A stretch of 64,000 bases of DNA from Jejuia sp040720935 (GTDB lineage Bacteria; Bacteroidota; Bacteroidia; Flavobacteriales; Flavobacteriaceae). The notes below the pieces were generated by a model. That model saw only the letters and a list, made by a program, of their open reading frames with translations, did not search any database and had not been told where the DNA came from. The position numbers and the translations under genes are program-made. The stretch's first letter is position 1. Each line of letters begins with the position of its first letter. The DNA is taken from the NCBI RefSeq assembly GCF_040720935.1, contig NZ_JBFDAE010000008.1:150549-214548 (forward strand), given 5' to 3'. This document shows positions 17,853 to 26,949 of the stretch, piece after piece.

Positions 17853-17951
17853 AATAAAAGAATTTTGGTTTTGTACCTTTAGTTCAAAATAAAACCATCG
17901 AGATATTCCTTTGGCTTATCTTCGAGATTTTGGTTTTAAAATTCTTTTATT
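17853..17951. repeat. 99-bp unit bounded by perfect 14-bp inverted repeats
   Basis: The arms AATAAAAGAATTTT (17853-17866) and AAAATTCTTTTATT (17938-17951) are exact reverse complements. Between them lies a second pairing (ATCGAGATA with TATCTTCGAGAT). The unit ends 14 bp before the coaBC ATG and could be a MITE-like element or a structured leader. Confidence 0.5.
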
Positions 17952-17965
17952 CTAAAAGCTTTTTT

Positions 17966-19171
17966 ATGAGCGTTTTAAGCGGAAAAAATATTTTATTGGG
18001 TATTACTGCTGGCATTGCCGCTTATAAAACTGCATCATTAGTGAGGTTATTTGTAAAATCCGGGGCGCATGTAAAAGTTGTGATGACACCAGCTTCAAAA
18101 GAGTTTATAACACCACTTACACTTTCCACACTTTCAAAGAATCCTGTACATTCCTCTTTTACAAATGAAGAAAATGATGTTTGGAATAATCATGTAGATT
18201 TAGGACTCTGGGCAGATATTTTTATAATCGCTCCCGCAACTGCCAATACCTTATCCAAAATGGCACATGGCGGTTCAGATAATTTGTTGTTGGCAACATA
18301 CCTTTCAGCTAAATGTCCGGTGTATTTTGCGCCTGCGATGGATTTAGACATGTATAAACATGAGTCCACAACATCTTCATTTGAAAAATTACAATCTTTT
18401 GGAAATATTATGATTCCTGCCACGAGTGGAGAATTAGCAAGTGGTTTGGTAGGCGAGGGGCGCATGGCAGAACCCGAAGATATCATATCATTTATAGAAG
18501 CCGATATTTTAGGGAAATTACCTTTAAATGGTAAAAAAGTATTAATTACCGCTGGGCCAACCCATGAAGCCATAGATCCTGTGCGATTTATTGGGAATCA
18601 TTCTAGCGGAAAAATGGGTTTTGAAATTGCAAAAGCAGCGGCTAATCTAGGTGCTGAGGTTGTTCTGATTTCGGGACCAACACACGAAAAAGTAGTTCAT
18701 AACTTCATAAAAGTTATACCCGTTACAAGTGCAGACGAGATGTATCAAGAAGTACACAAATATTTTAATAATGTTGCTATTGCCATACTTTCTGCTGCTG
18801 TGGCAGATTTTAAGCCGAAAGAAGTTGCGCTTCAAAAAATTAAAAAGAAATCAGATACGTTAACCTTGGAGTTAGAACGTACAAAAGATATTTTAGCGTC
18901 TCTTGGAGCCATTAAAAAACAACAGTTTTTGGTCGGTTTTGCTTTAGAAACGAACAACGAATTGGAAAACGCAAAACAAAAACTAAAAAAGAAGAATTTA
19001 AATTTAATTGTTTTAAATTCGTTACAGGATAAAGGTGCTGGTTTTAAAGGCGATACAAATAAAGTTACCTTTATTGATAATAAAAATAATATAACCGAGT
19101 TTCAATTAAAGTCTAAAACCGAAGTGGCAGAAGATTTATTAAATGAAATTTTAAAGCAAATACATGCGTAA
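17966..19171 (+). CDS. coaBC: Bifunctional phosphopantothenoylcysteine synthetase/decarboxylase CoaBC
   Basis: 401 aa. The start at 17966 ('MSVLSGKNILLGITAGIAAYK') replaces an upstream TTG in the same frame. The N-terminal CoaC flavoprotein domain makes 4'-phosphopantetheine by decarboxylation; the C-terminal CoaB domain ('VLITAGPTHEAIDPVRFIGN', 'SSGKMG') ligates cysteine. Two residues that are Asn and Cys in E. coli Dfp appear as Asp ('PAMDLDMY') and Ser ('SGELASGL'), which I believe is common to Bacteroidota CoaBC. The stop overlaps the DUF4835 gene by 8 bp. Confidence 0.93.
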   Translation: MSVLSGKNILLGITAGIAAYKTASLVRLFVKSGAHVKVVMTPASKEFITPLTLSTLSKNPVHSSFTNEENDVWNNHVDLGLWADIFIIAPATANTLSKMAHGGSDNLLLATYLSAKCPVYFAPAMDLDMYKHESTTSSFEKLQSFGNIMIPATSGELASGLVGEGRMAEPEDIISFIEADILGKLPLNGKKVLITAGPTHEAIDPVRFIGNHSSGKMGFEIAKAAANLGAEVVLISGPTHEKVVHNFIKVIPVTSADEMYQEVHKYFNNVAIAILSAAVADFKPKEVALQKIKKKSDTLTLELERTKDILASLGAIKKQQFLVGFALETNNELENAKQKLKKKNLNLIVLNSLQDKGAGFKGDTNKVTFIDNKNNITEFQLKSKTEVAEDLLNEILKQIHA

Positions 19172-20051
19172 TTTTCTAGTTATTATAGTATTGAGTTTGG
19201 GTTCATTTGGGTTTGCCCAGGAACTTAATTGTACTGTTGTTGTAAACTCCCAACAAACGGGAAACGATAATTTACAGATTTTTAAAACACTTGAAAAACA
19301 ATTAACCGAATTTGTAAACACTACAAAGTGGACCAATAAAACCTTTGCGCCTCAGGAATTGATTAATTGCAGTATGAATATTATCATTTCTGAATATAGC
19401 GGAGAAATTTTCAAAGCAAGTATTCAAGTGCAATCGTCCCGACCTATTTATGGGTCTTCATATAGCACCCCTATTTATAACTTTAATGACAAAGATTTTA
19501 CCTTTAGATATTTAGAATTTCAGAATTTAATCTATAATAAAGATCAATACTCCTCTAATTTAATTTCTGTTTTGGCGTTTCATATTCATATGATCCTAGG
19601 TCTGGACGCAGATTCTTTTGAAAAAAATGGCGGTCAAACTTATTTTAAACAAGCACAAACCATATTAAATTATTCTCAAGGAGACAATTTTAAAGGTTGG
19701 AAATTAGAAGACGGATTGCAAAGTAGATTCGTACTTATCGATAATGTGCTGTCAACAACTTTTAAGGAATTCAGAAACGTAATGTACGATTACCATCGAC
19801 TAGGTTTGGATGTTATGAGTGAGGATGCAAAAAAGGGTAAAGAGGAAATCTCAAAAAGTTTGATGCGGTTTAATGCCATGAATAGTAGAAGGCCTAATTC
19901 TTTTTTACTGCGAACATTTTTTGATGCAAAAGCCGAAGAAATTGAGCAAATGTTTACTGGAGGACCACAAGTTAATATCGCAAATCTTAAAGATATTTTG
20001 CAAAAGGTAGCGCCTATGCATTCTAGCAAATGGCGTAATATTACGTTTTAG
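19164..20051 (+). CDS. DUF4835-family exported protein (PorD-like)
   Basis: 295 aa with a signal peptide ending near residue 18 ('FGFAQELNC'). The sequence 'RPIYGSSYSTPIYNFNDKDF' and 'GLDADSFEKNGGQTYFKQAQ' identify the DUF4835 family, which I recall being named as the T9SS protein PorD in some annotations. It usually sits between coaBC and recN in Flavobacteriia, as here. A link to T9SS fits the two T9SS substrates in this window, but the function is not shown by the sequence. Confidence 0.75.
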   Translation: MRNFLVIIVLSLGSFGFAQELNCTVVVNSQQTGNDNLQIFKTLEKQLTEFVNTTKWTNKTFAPQELINCSMNIIISEYSGEIFKASIQVQSSRPIYGSSYSTPIYNFNDKDFTFRYLEFQNLIYNKDQYSSNLISVLAFHIHMILGLDADSFEKNGGQTYFKQAQTILNYSQGDNFKGWKLEDGLQSRFVLIDNVLSTTFKEFRNVMYDYHRLGLDVMSEDAKKGKEEISKSLMRFNAMNSRRPNSFLLRTFFDAKAEEIEQMFTGGPQVNIANLKDILQKVAPMHSSKWRNITF

Positions 20052-20066
20052 TTTTTTTTTTATTTT

Positions 20067-20090
20067 ACTGAATACTGAATACTGAATACT
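20067..20090. repeat. Tandem ACTGAAT heptamer
   Basis: Three exact ACTGAAT copies (20067-20087) plus ACT, placed in the 49-bp gap between the DUF4835 gene and recN. Such runs are common flavobacterial spacer repeats and could change length by slippage. Confidence 0.6.
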
Positions 20091-20100
20091 GCCAACTGAA

Positions 20101-21753
20101 ATGCTAACATCCCTAACCATAAAAAACTACGCTTTAATTGACCATCTTCAGGTTGATTTCAATGACGGTTTTACTATTATTACTGGCGAAACAGGAGCTG
20201 GTAAATCTATTTTATTAGGAGGGTTGTCTTTAATTTTAGGAAAGCGGGCAGACTTAAGCAGTTTAAAAGACACAGCCAAGAAGTGTATTATTGAAGCTAT
20301 TTTTAATGTTTCAAATTATAATTTAAAATCACTTTTTGAGGCAGAAGATTTAGATTATGAAACGCAAACCATCATTAGAAGAGAAATTTTACCTTCGGGA
20401 AAATCAAGAGCTTTTGTGAACGATTCGCCTGTAAATTTAAATAGTCTGCAATTACTTGGAGAACGCCTGATTGATATTCATTCGCAGCACCAAACCTTGC
20501 AATTAACAACAAACGATTTTCAATTTCAAGTGATTGACGCATTGGCGAATATAAATGGAGAACTCAAAGATTACACAACTCATTTAAAAGGTTATAAAAC
20601 ACTTAAAACAGAGTTGAAAGACTTACAGGATTTAAAGTCAGAAGCCATAAAAGAACACGATTACAATTCTTTTTTATTAAATGAATTGGCAGAAGCGAAT
20701 TTAAAAGAAGGCGAAGTAGAAGCTCTGGAAGAAGAATACGAAACGCTCAACAATATTGAAGACATTAAAGAACGTTTCTCTGAAGCACATGCATTATTAA
20801 GTGATGAACAGGTTGGCGCTATTACAACACTTACGAATTTAAAAAACAATCTTCAAAAGCTTTCAAATCTATCCTCAAAATATGAAGGTTTATATGAAAG
20901 AGTCAATAGCAGTTTAATTGAAATTGATGATATTTTTAATGAAGTTGATGAATTACAAGAGAGAATTGAAGCCGATCCAAACCGATTGGAAACCGTAAAT
21001 TCTAAATTACAAACGCTTCATAATTTACTGCAAAAACATCAGGTATCAGAAGTTTCTGAATTAATCGAAATCAGAGAGCAGTTAACTGAAAAAGTTGAAA
21101 TATCTGAAAATCTAGACGAGACCATCCACCATAAAGAAAAAGAAATTTCAGATGAGGAAAAGCAATTAAATAGCATTTCTAAAATCATTCATACTAAAAG
21201 AAGTAAAGCAATTCCTGATTTAAAAAAGCAGTTACAGGCTATTTTATCAGATTTAGGAATGCCGAATGCCCAATTTAAAATAGATTTAATTTCCACGAAT
21301 ACTTATTTTTCAAACGGAACAGATGAGTTATCGTTTTTGTTTTCAGCAAATAAAGGCGGGAGTTTTAATGCATTGAAAAAAGCAGCTTCAGGAGGAGAAT
21401 TATCCAGAATTATGTTGGCGATTAAGCTGGTGTTGTCTAATTACATTCAACTGCCAAGTATCATGTTTGATGAAATAGATACAGGGGTTTCTGGCGAAAT
21501 ATCAAATAAAATGGGCGATATCATGCTGCAAATGAGCAAGAACATGCAAGTATTTTCGATAACGCATTTACCGCAAATTGCAGCCAAGGGACATTCGCAC
21601 TTTAAAGTATATAAGGAGGATGTGGATCATGTAACGCAGACTAATTTGGTGAAGCTAGATCATGACGGTCGTATTGTGGAAATTGCACAAATGTTGGGCG
21701 GTTCAGACTTGTCTTCTTCGGCAATTGCGCATGCTAAAGAACTACTTAATTAA
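20101..21753 (+). CDS. recN: DNA repair ATPase RecN
   Basis: 550 aa, SMC-like. The Walker A is 'ITGETGAGKSILLGGL' near residues 28-43, a long coiled coil occupies about residues 155-370, and the C-terminal signature 'ASGGELSRIMLAIKLVL' and Walker B 'SIMFDEIDTGVSG' follow. RecN acts in double-strand-break repair, tethering DNA ends. It is the third gene of coaBC-DUF4835-recN. Confidence 0.95.
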   Translation: MLTSLTIKNYALIDHLQVDFNDGFTIITGETGAGKSILLGGLSLILGKRADLSSLKDTAKKCIIEAIFNVSNYNLKSLFEAEDLDYETQTIIRREILPSGKSRAFVNDSPVNLNSLQLLGERLIDIHSQHQTLQLTTNDFQFQVIDALANINGELKDYTTHLKGYKTLKTELKDLQDLKSEAIKEHDYNSFLLNELAEANLKEGEVEALEEEYETLNNIEDIKERFSEAHALLSDEQVGAITTLTNLKNNLQKLSNLSSKYEGLYERVNSSLIEIDDIFNEVDELQERIEADPNRLETVNSKLQTLHNLLQKHQVSEVSELIEIREQLTEKVEISENLDETIHHKEKEISDEEKQLNSISKIIHTKRSKAIPDLKKQLQAILSDLGMPNAQFKIDLISTNTYFSNGTDELSFLFSANKGGSFNALKKAASGGELSRIMLAIKLVLSNYIQLPSIMFDEIDTGVSGEISNKMGDIMLQMSKNMQVFSITHLPQIAAKGHSHFKVYKEDVDHVTQTNLVKLDHDGRIVEIAQMLGGSDLSSSAIAHAKELLN

Positions 21754-21827
21754 AAAACTTTCCGATTAAAGTTGAAAGTTTAGTATTTTTGATTTATAAA
21801 ATTTAACGATAACTAACTAAAAAAGGT

Positions 21828-22646
21828 ATGGCATACAATTTACTAAAAGGAAAAAGGGGAATCATTTTCGGAGCTTTAGATTCTAATTCCATTGCTTGGA
21901 AAACAGCAGAACGTGTACATGAAGAAGGCGGAACATTTGTTTTAACCAATGCACCAGTTGCTATGCGAATGGGGCAAATAAATGAGCTGGCCGAAAAAAC
22001 AGGCTCGCAAATTATTCCTGCGGATGCCACATCAGAGGAAGATTTACAGAATTTGGTTGAACAATCTATGGAAATTTTAGGTGGAAAAATCGATTTTGTA
22101 CTACACTCTATTGGGATGTCTATAAACGTTAGAAAAGGAAACCATTATACAGACCAAAATTATGCGTGGACACAAAAAGGAACTGATGTTTCTGCAATGT
22201 CCTTTCATAAAGTCATGCAAACGCTTTATAAAAAAGATGCCATGAACGAGTGGGGAAGCATTGTGGCATTAACCTATATGGCTGCACAACGCGTATTTCC
22301 TGATTATAACGATATGGCAGATAATAAGGCTTATTTAGAAAGTATTGCCCGTAGTTTTGGGTATTTCTTCGGAAGAGATAAAAAAGTACGCGTAAATACA
22401 ATTTCCCAATCGCCGACTCCAACCACAGCTGGTAGCGGTGTAAAAGGCTTTGATGGTTTTATTTCTTATGCCGAAAAAATGTCACCTCTTGGTAATGCTA
22501 CGGCTTTGGATTGTGCAAATTATACCGTGACTTTATTTAGTGATTTAACAAAAAGGGTGACGTTACAAAACTTGTATAATGATGGTGGTTTTAGTAACAT
22601 GGGCGTAAGTGATGCCGTTATGAGTACCTTTACAGGGGAAGAATAA
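21828..22646 (+). CDS. fabI: Enoyl-[acyl-carrier-protein] reductase FabI
   Basis: 272 aa, short-chain dehydrogenase fold. FabI performs the last reduction of each fatty-acid elongation cycle using NADH. Seen are the nucleotide-binding front 'GKRGIIFGALDSNSIAWKTA', 'VLHSIGMS' and the catalytic Tyr-x6-Lys in 'DYNDMADNKAYLES'. The wider spacing and YNDMADNK version are typical of the Bacteroidota enzyme. A strong terminator follows at 22672-22708. Confidence 0.92.
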   Translation: MAYNLLKGKRGIIFGALDSNSIAWKTAERVHEEGGTFVLTNAPVAMRMGQINELAEKTGSQIIPADATSEEDLQNLVEQSMEILGGKIDFVLHSIGMSINVRKGNHYTDQNYAWTQKGTDVSAMSFHKVMQTLYKKDAMNEWGSIVALTYMAAQRVFPDYNDMADNKAYLESIARSFGYFFGRDKKVRVNTISQSPTPTTAGSGVKGFDGFISYAEKMSPLGNATALDCANYTVTLFSDLTKRVTLQNLYNDGGFSNMGVSDAVMSTFTGEE

Positions 22647-22671
22647 AATTCATTTAGATTTGATAAATCTC

Positions 22672-22708
22672 AGACCTGACAGGTTATTAAAACCTGTCAG
22701 GTCTTTTT
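22672..22708 (+). terminator. Strong hairpin terminator after fabI
   Basis: Perfect 14-bp arms (22672-22685 and 22691-22704, core CTGACAGGTT/AACCTGTCAG) with a 5-nt loop and a T run. The arm sequence GACCTGACAGGTTTT is also a recurrent Bacteroidota palindrome. Confidence 0.8.
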
Positions 22709-22730
22709 AATTTAGCGGTGGCTTTTTTGT

Positions 22731-22738
22731 TACTTTTG
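22731..22738 (+). promoter_or_regulatory. -7 promoter element, possibly leaderless transcript
   Basis: TACTTTTG fits TAnnTTTG and ends only 4 bp before the ATG at 22743, so the transcript may start at or beside the start codon. Confidence 0.5.
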
Positions 22739-22742
22739 TGTT

Positions 22743-23750
22743 ATGCAATTACAGTTTTCATTTATCATTCCAGTTTTTAATCGTCCCGACGAGATTGATG
22801 AACTTTTGCACAGTTTTAAAGGACTAAATACGAATTTAAGCTATGAAATTGTTATTGTTGAAGATGGTTCTACTGAAACTTCAGAAGCTGTAATTAGTAA
22901 CTATAAAGATGATTTAAACATATCTTATTTCTTTAAGAAAAATACAGGCCCCGGAGATTCTAGAAACTACGGGATGCAACATGCCAAGGGCAACTATTTT
23001 ATAATTTTAGACAGCGATGTTATTTTACCTGAAAACTATTTATATGAAGTAGATAAAAGCCTTAAAAGCGATTATGTAGATTGCTTTGGCGGACCCGATG
23101 CGGCGCACGAATCGTTTAGTGATTTACAGAAAGCAATTAATTTTTCTATGACGTCATTTATTACAACTGGAGGCATAAGGGGACATAAAAACGCTTTGGA
23201 TAAATTTCAACCAAGAAGTTTTAACATGGGAATTTCTAAAAAAGCATTTTTGGCCTCAAAAGGTTTTGGACAAATCCATCCTGGGGAAGACCCAGATTTA
23301 TCGATTCGACTGTGGAATTTAGGTTTTAGAACAAAACTCATTCCAGAAGCTATAGTGTTTCATAAACGCCGTATTTCTTGGAAAAAATTTTACCAACAAG
23401 TACATAAGTTTGGACTGGTGCGTCCAATTTTAAATAAGTGGCATCCAAGCACAAAAAAAATAACGTATTGGTTTCCATTGCTTTTTAGTATCGGATTTGT
23501 AATTTCAGCAGTATTAGCAATTTTTAATATCATGTTGCCAATTGCTGCATACGGATTGTATTTTTGTATCGCTTTTATTTTAGCCTTGATAAATACTAAA
23601 AGTATAGGTGTTTCAATTTTAGCATTGGGAGCAATCGTCATTCAATTTTTTGGCTATGGCTATGGATTTTTAAAGTCCACTATTGCAATTCAACTTTTAA
23701 ATAAAAAACCAGAAACGCATTTTCCTAAATTATTCTTTAAATTAAAATGA
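22743..23750 (+). CDS. Family 2 glycosyltransferase with membrane tail
   Basis: 335 aa. The GT-A domain has 'FSFIIPVFNRPDEIDELL', 'VEDGST', the DxD-like 'ILDSDVILPENY' and 'GEDPDLSIRLWNLGF'. After about residue 235 come two or three transmembrane helices, so it acts at the inner membrane. The sugar donor and acceptor are unknown. The stop overlaps the YbbR gene start (ATGA), and coaE follows in the same way. Confidence 0.87.
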   Translation: MQLQFSFIIPVFNRPDEIDELLHSFKGLNTNLSYEIVIVEDGSTETSEAVISNYKDDLNISYFFKKNTGPGDSRNYGMQHAKGNYFIILDSDVILPENYLYEVDKSLKSDYVDCFGGPDAAHESFSDLQKAINFSMTSFITTGGIRGHKNALDKFQPRSFNMGISKKAFLASKGFGQIHPGEDPDLSIRLWNLGFRTKLIPEAIVFHKRRISWKKFYQQVHKFGLVRPILNKWHPSTKKITYWFPLLFSIGFVISAVLAIFNIMLPIAAYGLYFCIAFILALINTKSIGVSILALGAIVIQFFGYGYGFLKSTIAIQLLNKKPETHFPKLFFKLK

Positions 23751-24712
23751 TAAAAAAGCTAAAAACAGAATTATTGACTTCAATTAAAAACAAAAGGCTT
23801 AACGTTTTTTTGTTGTTTCTGTTTTCTGCATTTGTTATTTTAATTTTCACAAAACTATCAAAAGACTACACCAATACACTTACGTTCAATATTAAAAAAA
23901 TAAATGTGCCTCAAGAAAAGGTCATCTTGAACGACTCTAACAATAAATTAGAACTCACTCTTAAAACACACGGTTTCAAATGGTTGAAATACTATTTTAC
24001 GAAACCAGAAATTACGATAGATTTTTCAAAAGAAGTTTCTAAATTAAAAGGGGCGTACGTTTATACCAAACCCGTTTCATATTTAAACGAGAAAAAGCAA
24101 TTTCAGAATCAAATTAAACTTTTAAATGTTAGTCCTGATACGCTCGTATTTAAATATGATACCAACATGGTAAAGAAAATACCAGTTTTGGCAAATACAG
24201 ATATCACTTTTGCACCGGGATTTGATGTTTTAAGACATTATAGAACAGATCCAGATTCTGTAGTAGTTGTAGGCCCTCATGAATTGGTGCAAGAATTGGA
24301 AGTTTTAGAAACAGAATTAGTCACTTTAAAAGATATTAAAAAGAATATTTCACAAACAGTAAAACTTGTGCTTCCAGAAAATCAAAAGAATTTAAAGTTT
24401 TCGGTTAAAGAAGTTGAACTTATTGCAGACGTGGAAAAATTTACCGAGGGCACAGTTAAAATACCTGTTGATATTATTAATTTACCGGACAGTTTGTCGA
24501 TAAAATATTTTCCGAAGGAAATAAAAGTATCCTATTATACGAGTTTGAGCCATTTTAATTCGATTTCATCAAATGATTTTAAAGTTGTCTGCGATTTCAA
24601 AAAAGTAAGTAATAATCAATCTAATTTAATTCCAGAAATCACTAGGTTTCCAGAAAATGTAAAACGCATAAAGTTGAGTCAGCAACACATAGAATTTATA
24701 ATACTAAAATGA
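23747..24712 (+). CDS. YbbR-domain protein (CdaR-like)
   Basis: 321 aa with one N-terminal transmembrane helix (about residues 18-37) and the rest outside the cytoplasm, containing YbbR-type repeats ('LYNV..VPVDIINLPDSLSIKYFPKEIKVSYY'-like pattern near the C-terminus). In Firmicutes YbbR/CdaR regulates the c-di-AMP cyclase CdaA; here no cyclase gene is adjacent, so that link is only by family. Overlaps both neighbours by 4 bp. Confidence 0.75.
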   Translation: MIKKLKTELLTSIKNKRLNVFLLFLFSAFVILIFTKLSKDYTNTLTFNIKKINVPQEKVILNDSNNKLELTLKTHGFKWLKYYFTKPEITIDFSKEVSKLKGAYVYTKPVSYLNEKKQFQNQIKLLNVSPDTLVFKYDTNMVKKIPVLANTDITFAPGFDVLRHYRTDPDSVVVVGPHELVQELEVLETELVTLKDIKKNISQTVKLVLPENQKNLKFSVKEVELIADVEKFTEGTVKIPVDIINLPDSLSIKYFPKEIKVSYYTSLSHFNSISSNDFKVVCDFKKVSNNQSNLIPEITRFPENVKRIKLSQQHIEFIILK

Positions 24713-25296
24713 TTATTGTAGGTCTTACAGGCGGTATTGGTAGTGGGAAAACTACAGTAGCAAAAGAGTTTCAATCTTTAGGAATTCCTGTATATATTGC
24801 TGATGTTGAGGCTAAAAAATTGATGAATCGCTCTAAAGTGATAAAGCGAAAATTAATAGCATTATTTGGGGATAAAGCTTATATAGAGGGCAAATTGAAT
24901 AGACCATTTATTGCGAATATTATTTTTAATGACACTTCATATTTGTCGAAAATGAATGGTATCGTCCATCCAAAAGTTGCGAGACATTTTGAAAAATGGG
25001 TCGCAAAACAAGATGCACCATATGTCATCAAAGAAGTGGCTATTTTGTTTGAAAATGGAGGCGATAAACAATGCGATTTTACCATTATAGTGACCGCTCC
25101 GAAATCTCTCCGAATTAAACGACTTTTAAAACGTGATAACACTTCAGAAGAAAAGATAAAATCGATCATGAAGAACCAATGGAGCGATGCTAAAAAAGTG
25201 GCCCTTTCCGATTTTGTGATTTCAAATAAAACGCTTGAAAAAACAAAGCTTCAAGTGTTGGATATCCATCAACAAATACTTTCCAAGACACAATAA
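24709..25296 (+). CDS. coaE: Dephospho-CoA kinase CoaE
   Basis: 195 aa, the normal size. Walker A 'GLTGGIGSGKTTVA' begins at residue 5; 'IPVYIADVEAK' and 'VIKEVAILFENGG' are the substrate and core segments. CoaE phosphorylates dephospho-CoA in the last step of CoA synthesis, and coaBC of the same pathway lies about 6 kb upstream. ATG overlaps the YbbR stop. Confidence 0.95.
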   Translation: MIIVGLTGGIGSGKTTVAKEFQSLGIPVYIADVEAKKLMNRSKVIKRKLIALFGDKAYIEGKLNRPFIANIIFNDTSYLSKMNGIVHPKVARHFEKWVAKQDAPYVIKEVAILFENGGDKQCDFTIIVTAPKSLRIKRLLKRDNTSEEKIKSIMKNQWSDAKKVALSDFVISNKTLEKTKLQVLDIHQQILSKTQ

Positions 25297-25373
25297 ATTG
25301 TTTATTTCCACATTTTTGTTAATGTAAGGTTAAATGCTAAGTTGACTAAATGTTAAAATGTTAAATTTGACTA

Positions 25374-26945
25374 ATGAGCAAAAAAGTTTTCGTTCTATTG
25401 ATAATTTTAATGAGTCTATCTCTAATAGGAATCATTTTTGTTCAGGCATATTTTATTAGTGGTGCTGTTGAAAATGAAAAAGATAGGTTTCGATTTAATG
25501 TCAATAAAGCATTAAGTTATGTATCCAATACTATTGAGCAAGAGGAATTCGACACCTATTTTGAGAGTCTTCAAAGCCTTGATAATGAAAAAATAAAAGA
25601 TACAGCTGCGATATCTGAACTTTTTATATATCGTCGTAATAATAGTACAAAAGAAACATTTATTTATAATAGTAATGTTTTGGAAGAAAACTATAAGTTG
25701 TCTTCATCGCTCTTTGACATTGGTTTAGATAGTTTAAATATAAAGGATATCATTGCCAATTCTGAAATGCAGGTTATAAAAGGTAACGATAATACTGATA
25801 AAGATTTGACGAGGGCTCCTATTTTAAATATGGTTAATAGTGGCCGTTTAAAAGACGCTGAAAGAAGTTATTTTTATAAAAACCTAAGAGCATTTACAAA
25901 GACAATTCCTGTACACAAAAGGGTTTCTAAAGATGATATCTCAAAATTATTGTCGATGAAATTGAAAGAAAATAATATCGATATTGATTTTGAGTTTGCC
26001 ATTTACAGCAGGGATTTAGCAACAAAGGTGTATAGTGATGGGTTTGAAAAGGATGATAAATTAACCTTTAGCATCCCTGTGTTCTATGATGAAAATAATC
26101 GGAGCAATTATAAGCTACTGGTAAATTTTCCAAACGACCACAGGTTTATTCTGTCTTCAATAATTGGGATGATTTTATTATCGGTTGTGTTTACTTTAAT
26201 TATAATTTTAGCATATTCAAGTGCTTTGTTCCAATTGGTAAAACAGCGTAAAATTGCACAGATCAAAACAGATTTTATCAATAATATGACACATGAATTT
26301 AAAACGCCCATTGCTACAATTAATTTAGCTTTAGACGCCATTAAAAACCCAAAGATCATTGATGATAAAACTAAAGTGATTCGTTATCTCAACATGATTA
26401 AGGAAGAGAATAAGAGGATGCACGCCCAGGTTGAAAACGTATTAAGAATATCTAAACTAGAAAGGAACGAACTAAATATAAGTAAGGAAAGAGTGGAACT
26501 TCACGACTTAATTGAAGATGCTATTACGCATGTTGAGTTGCTTGTTGAAGATAGACAAGGGTATATCAAAACCCATTTTGATGCTGAAAAATCATCGGTA
26601 TTGGCAAATGAAACGCACTTTACAAATGTTATAGTAAATATACTGGATAATGCTATAAAGTATTCTCCAGAAGCACCAAAAATAGATGTTTTTACGGAAA
26701 ATGCAGGCACGAATATTTTGTTGAAAATTCAAGATCAGGGGAGTGGTATGAGTAAAACAGCTGTTAAACGGGTTTTTGAAAAATTTTATAGAGAACATAC
26801 AGGAAACATACATAATGTAAAGGGCCATGGTTTAGGCCTGGCATATGTAAAGCGTATTGTAGATGACCATCAAGGTTTTATATCAGTAGAAAGTGAAAAA
26901 GGAAAAGGGAGTGTTTTTACAATAAAACTGCCTTTAATATCATAA
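25374..26945 (+). CDS. Membrane sensor histidine kinase (RprX-like)
   Basis: 523 aa. Transmembrane helices at about residues 5-27 and 262-286 enclose a periplasmic sensor of about 235 aa with no recognised domain. The HisKA box is 'NNMTHEFKTPIATI' and the ATPase domain has N box 'NILDNAIKYS', 'DQGSGM', 'VFEKFYR' and 'GHGLGLAYV'. It phosphorylates the response regulator encoded 4 bp downstream. The architecture and pairing are like RprX/RprY of Bacteroides; the stimulus is unknown. Confidence 0.9.
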   Translation: MSKKVFVLLIILMSLSLIGIIFVQAYFISGAVENEKDRFRFNVNKALSYVSNTIEQEEFDTYFESLQSLDNEKIKDTAAISELFIYRRNNSTKETFIYNSNVLEENYKLSSSLFDIGLDSLNIKDIIANSEMQVIKGNDNTDKDLTRAPILNMVNSGRLKDAERSYFYKNLRAFTKTIPVHKRVSKDDISKLLSMKLKENNIDIDFEFAIYSRDLATKVYSDGFEKDDKLTFSIPVFYDENNRSNYKLLVNFPNDHRFILSSIIGMILLSVVFTLIIILAYSSALFQLVKQRKIAQIKTDFINNMTHEFKTPIATINLALDAIKNPKIIDDKTKVIRYLNMIKEENKRMHAQVENVLRISKLERNELNISKERVELHDLIEDAITHVELLVEDRQGYIKTHFDAEKSSVLANETHFTNVIVNILDNAIKYSPEAPKIDVFTENAGTNILLKIQDQGSGMSKTAVKRVFEKFYREHTGNIHNVKGHGLGLAYVKRIVDDHQGFISVESEKGKGSVFTIKLPLIS

Positions 26946-26949
26946 AATT

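Noticed and set aside
22672..22708. Palindrome after fabI as a regulatory operator
   Set aside because: Position just after a stop codon, perfect stem and T run are explained by transcription termination.
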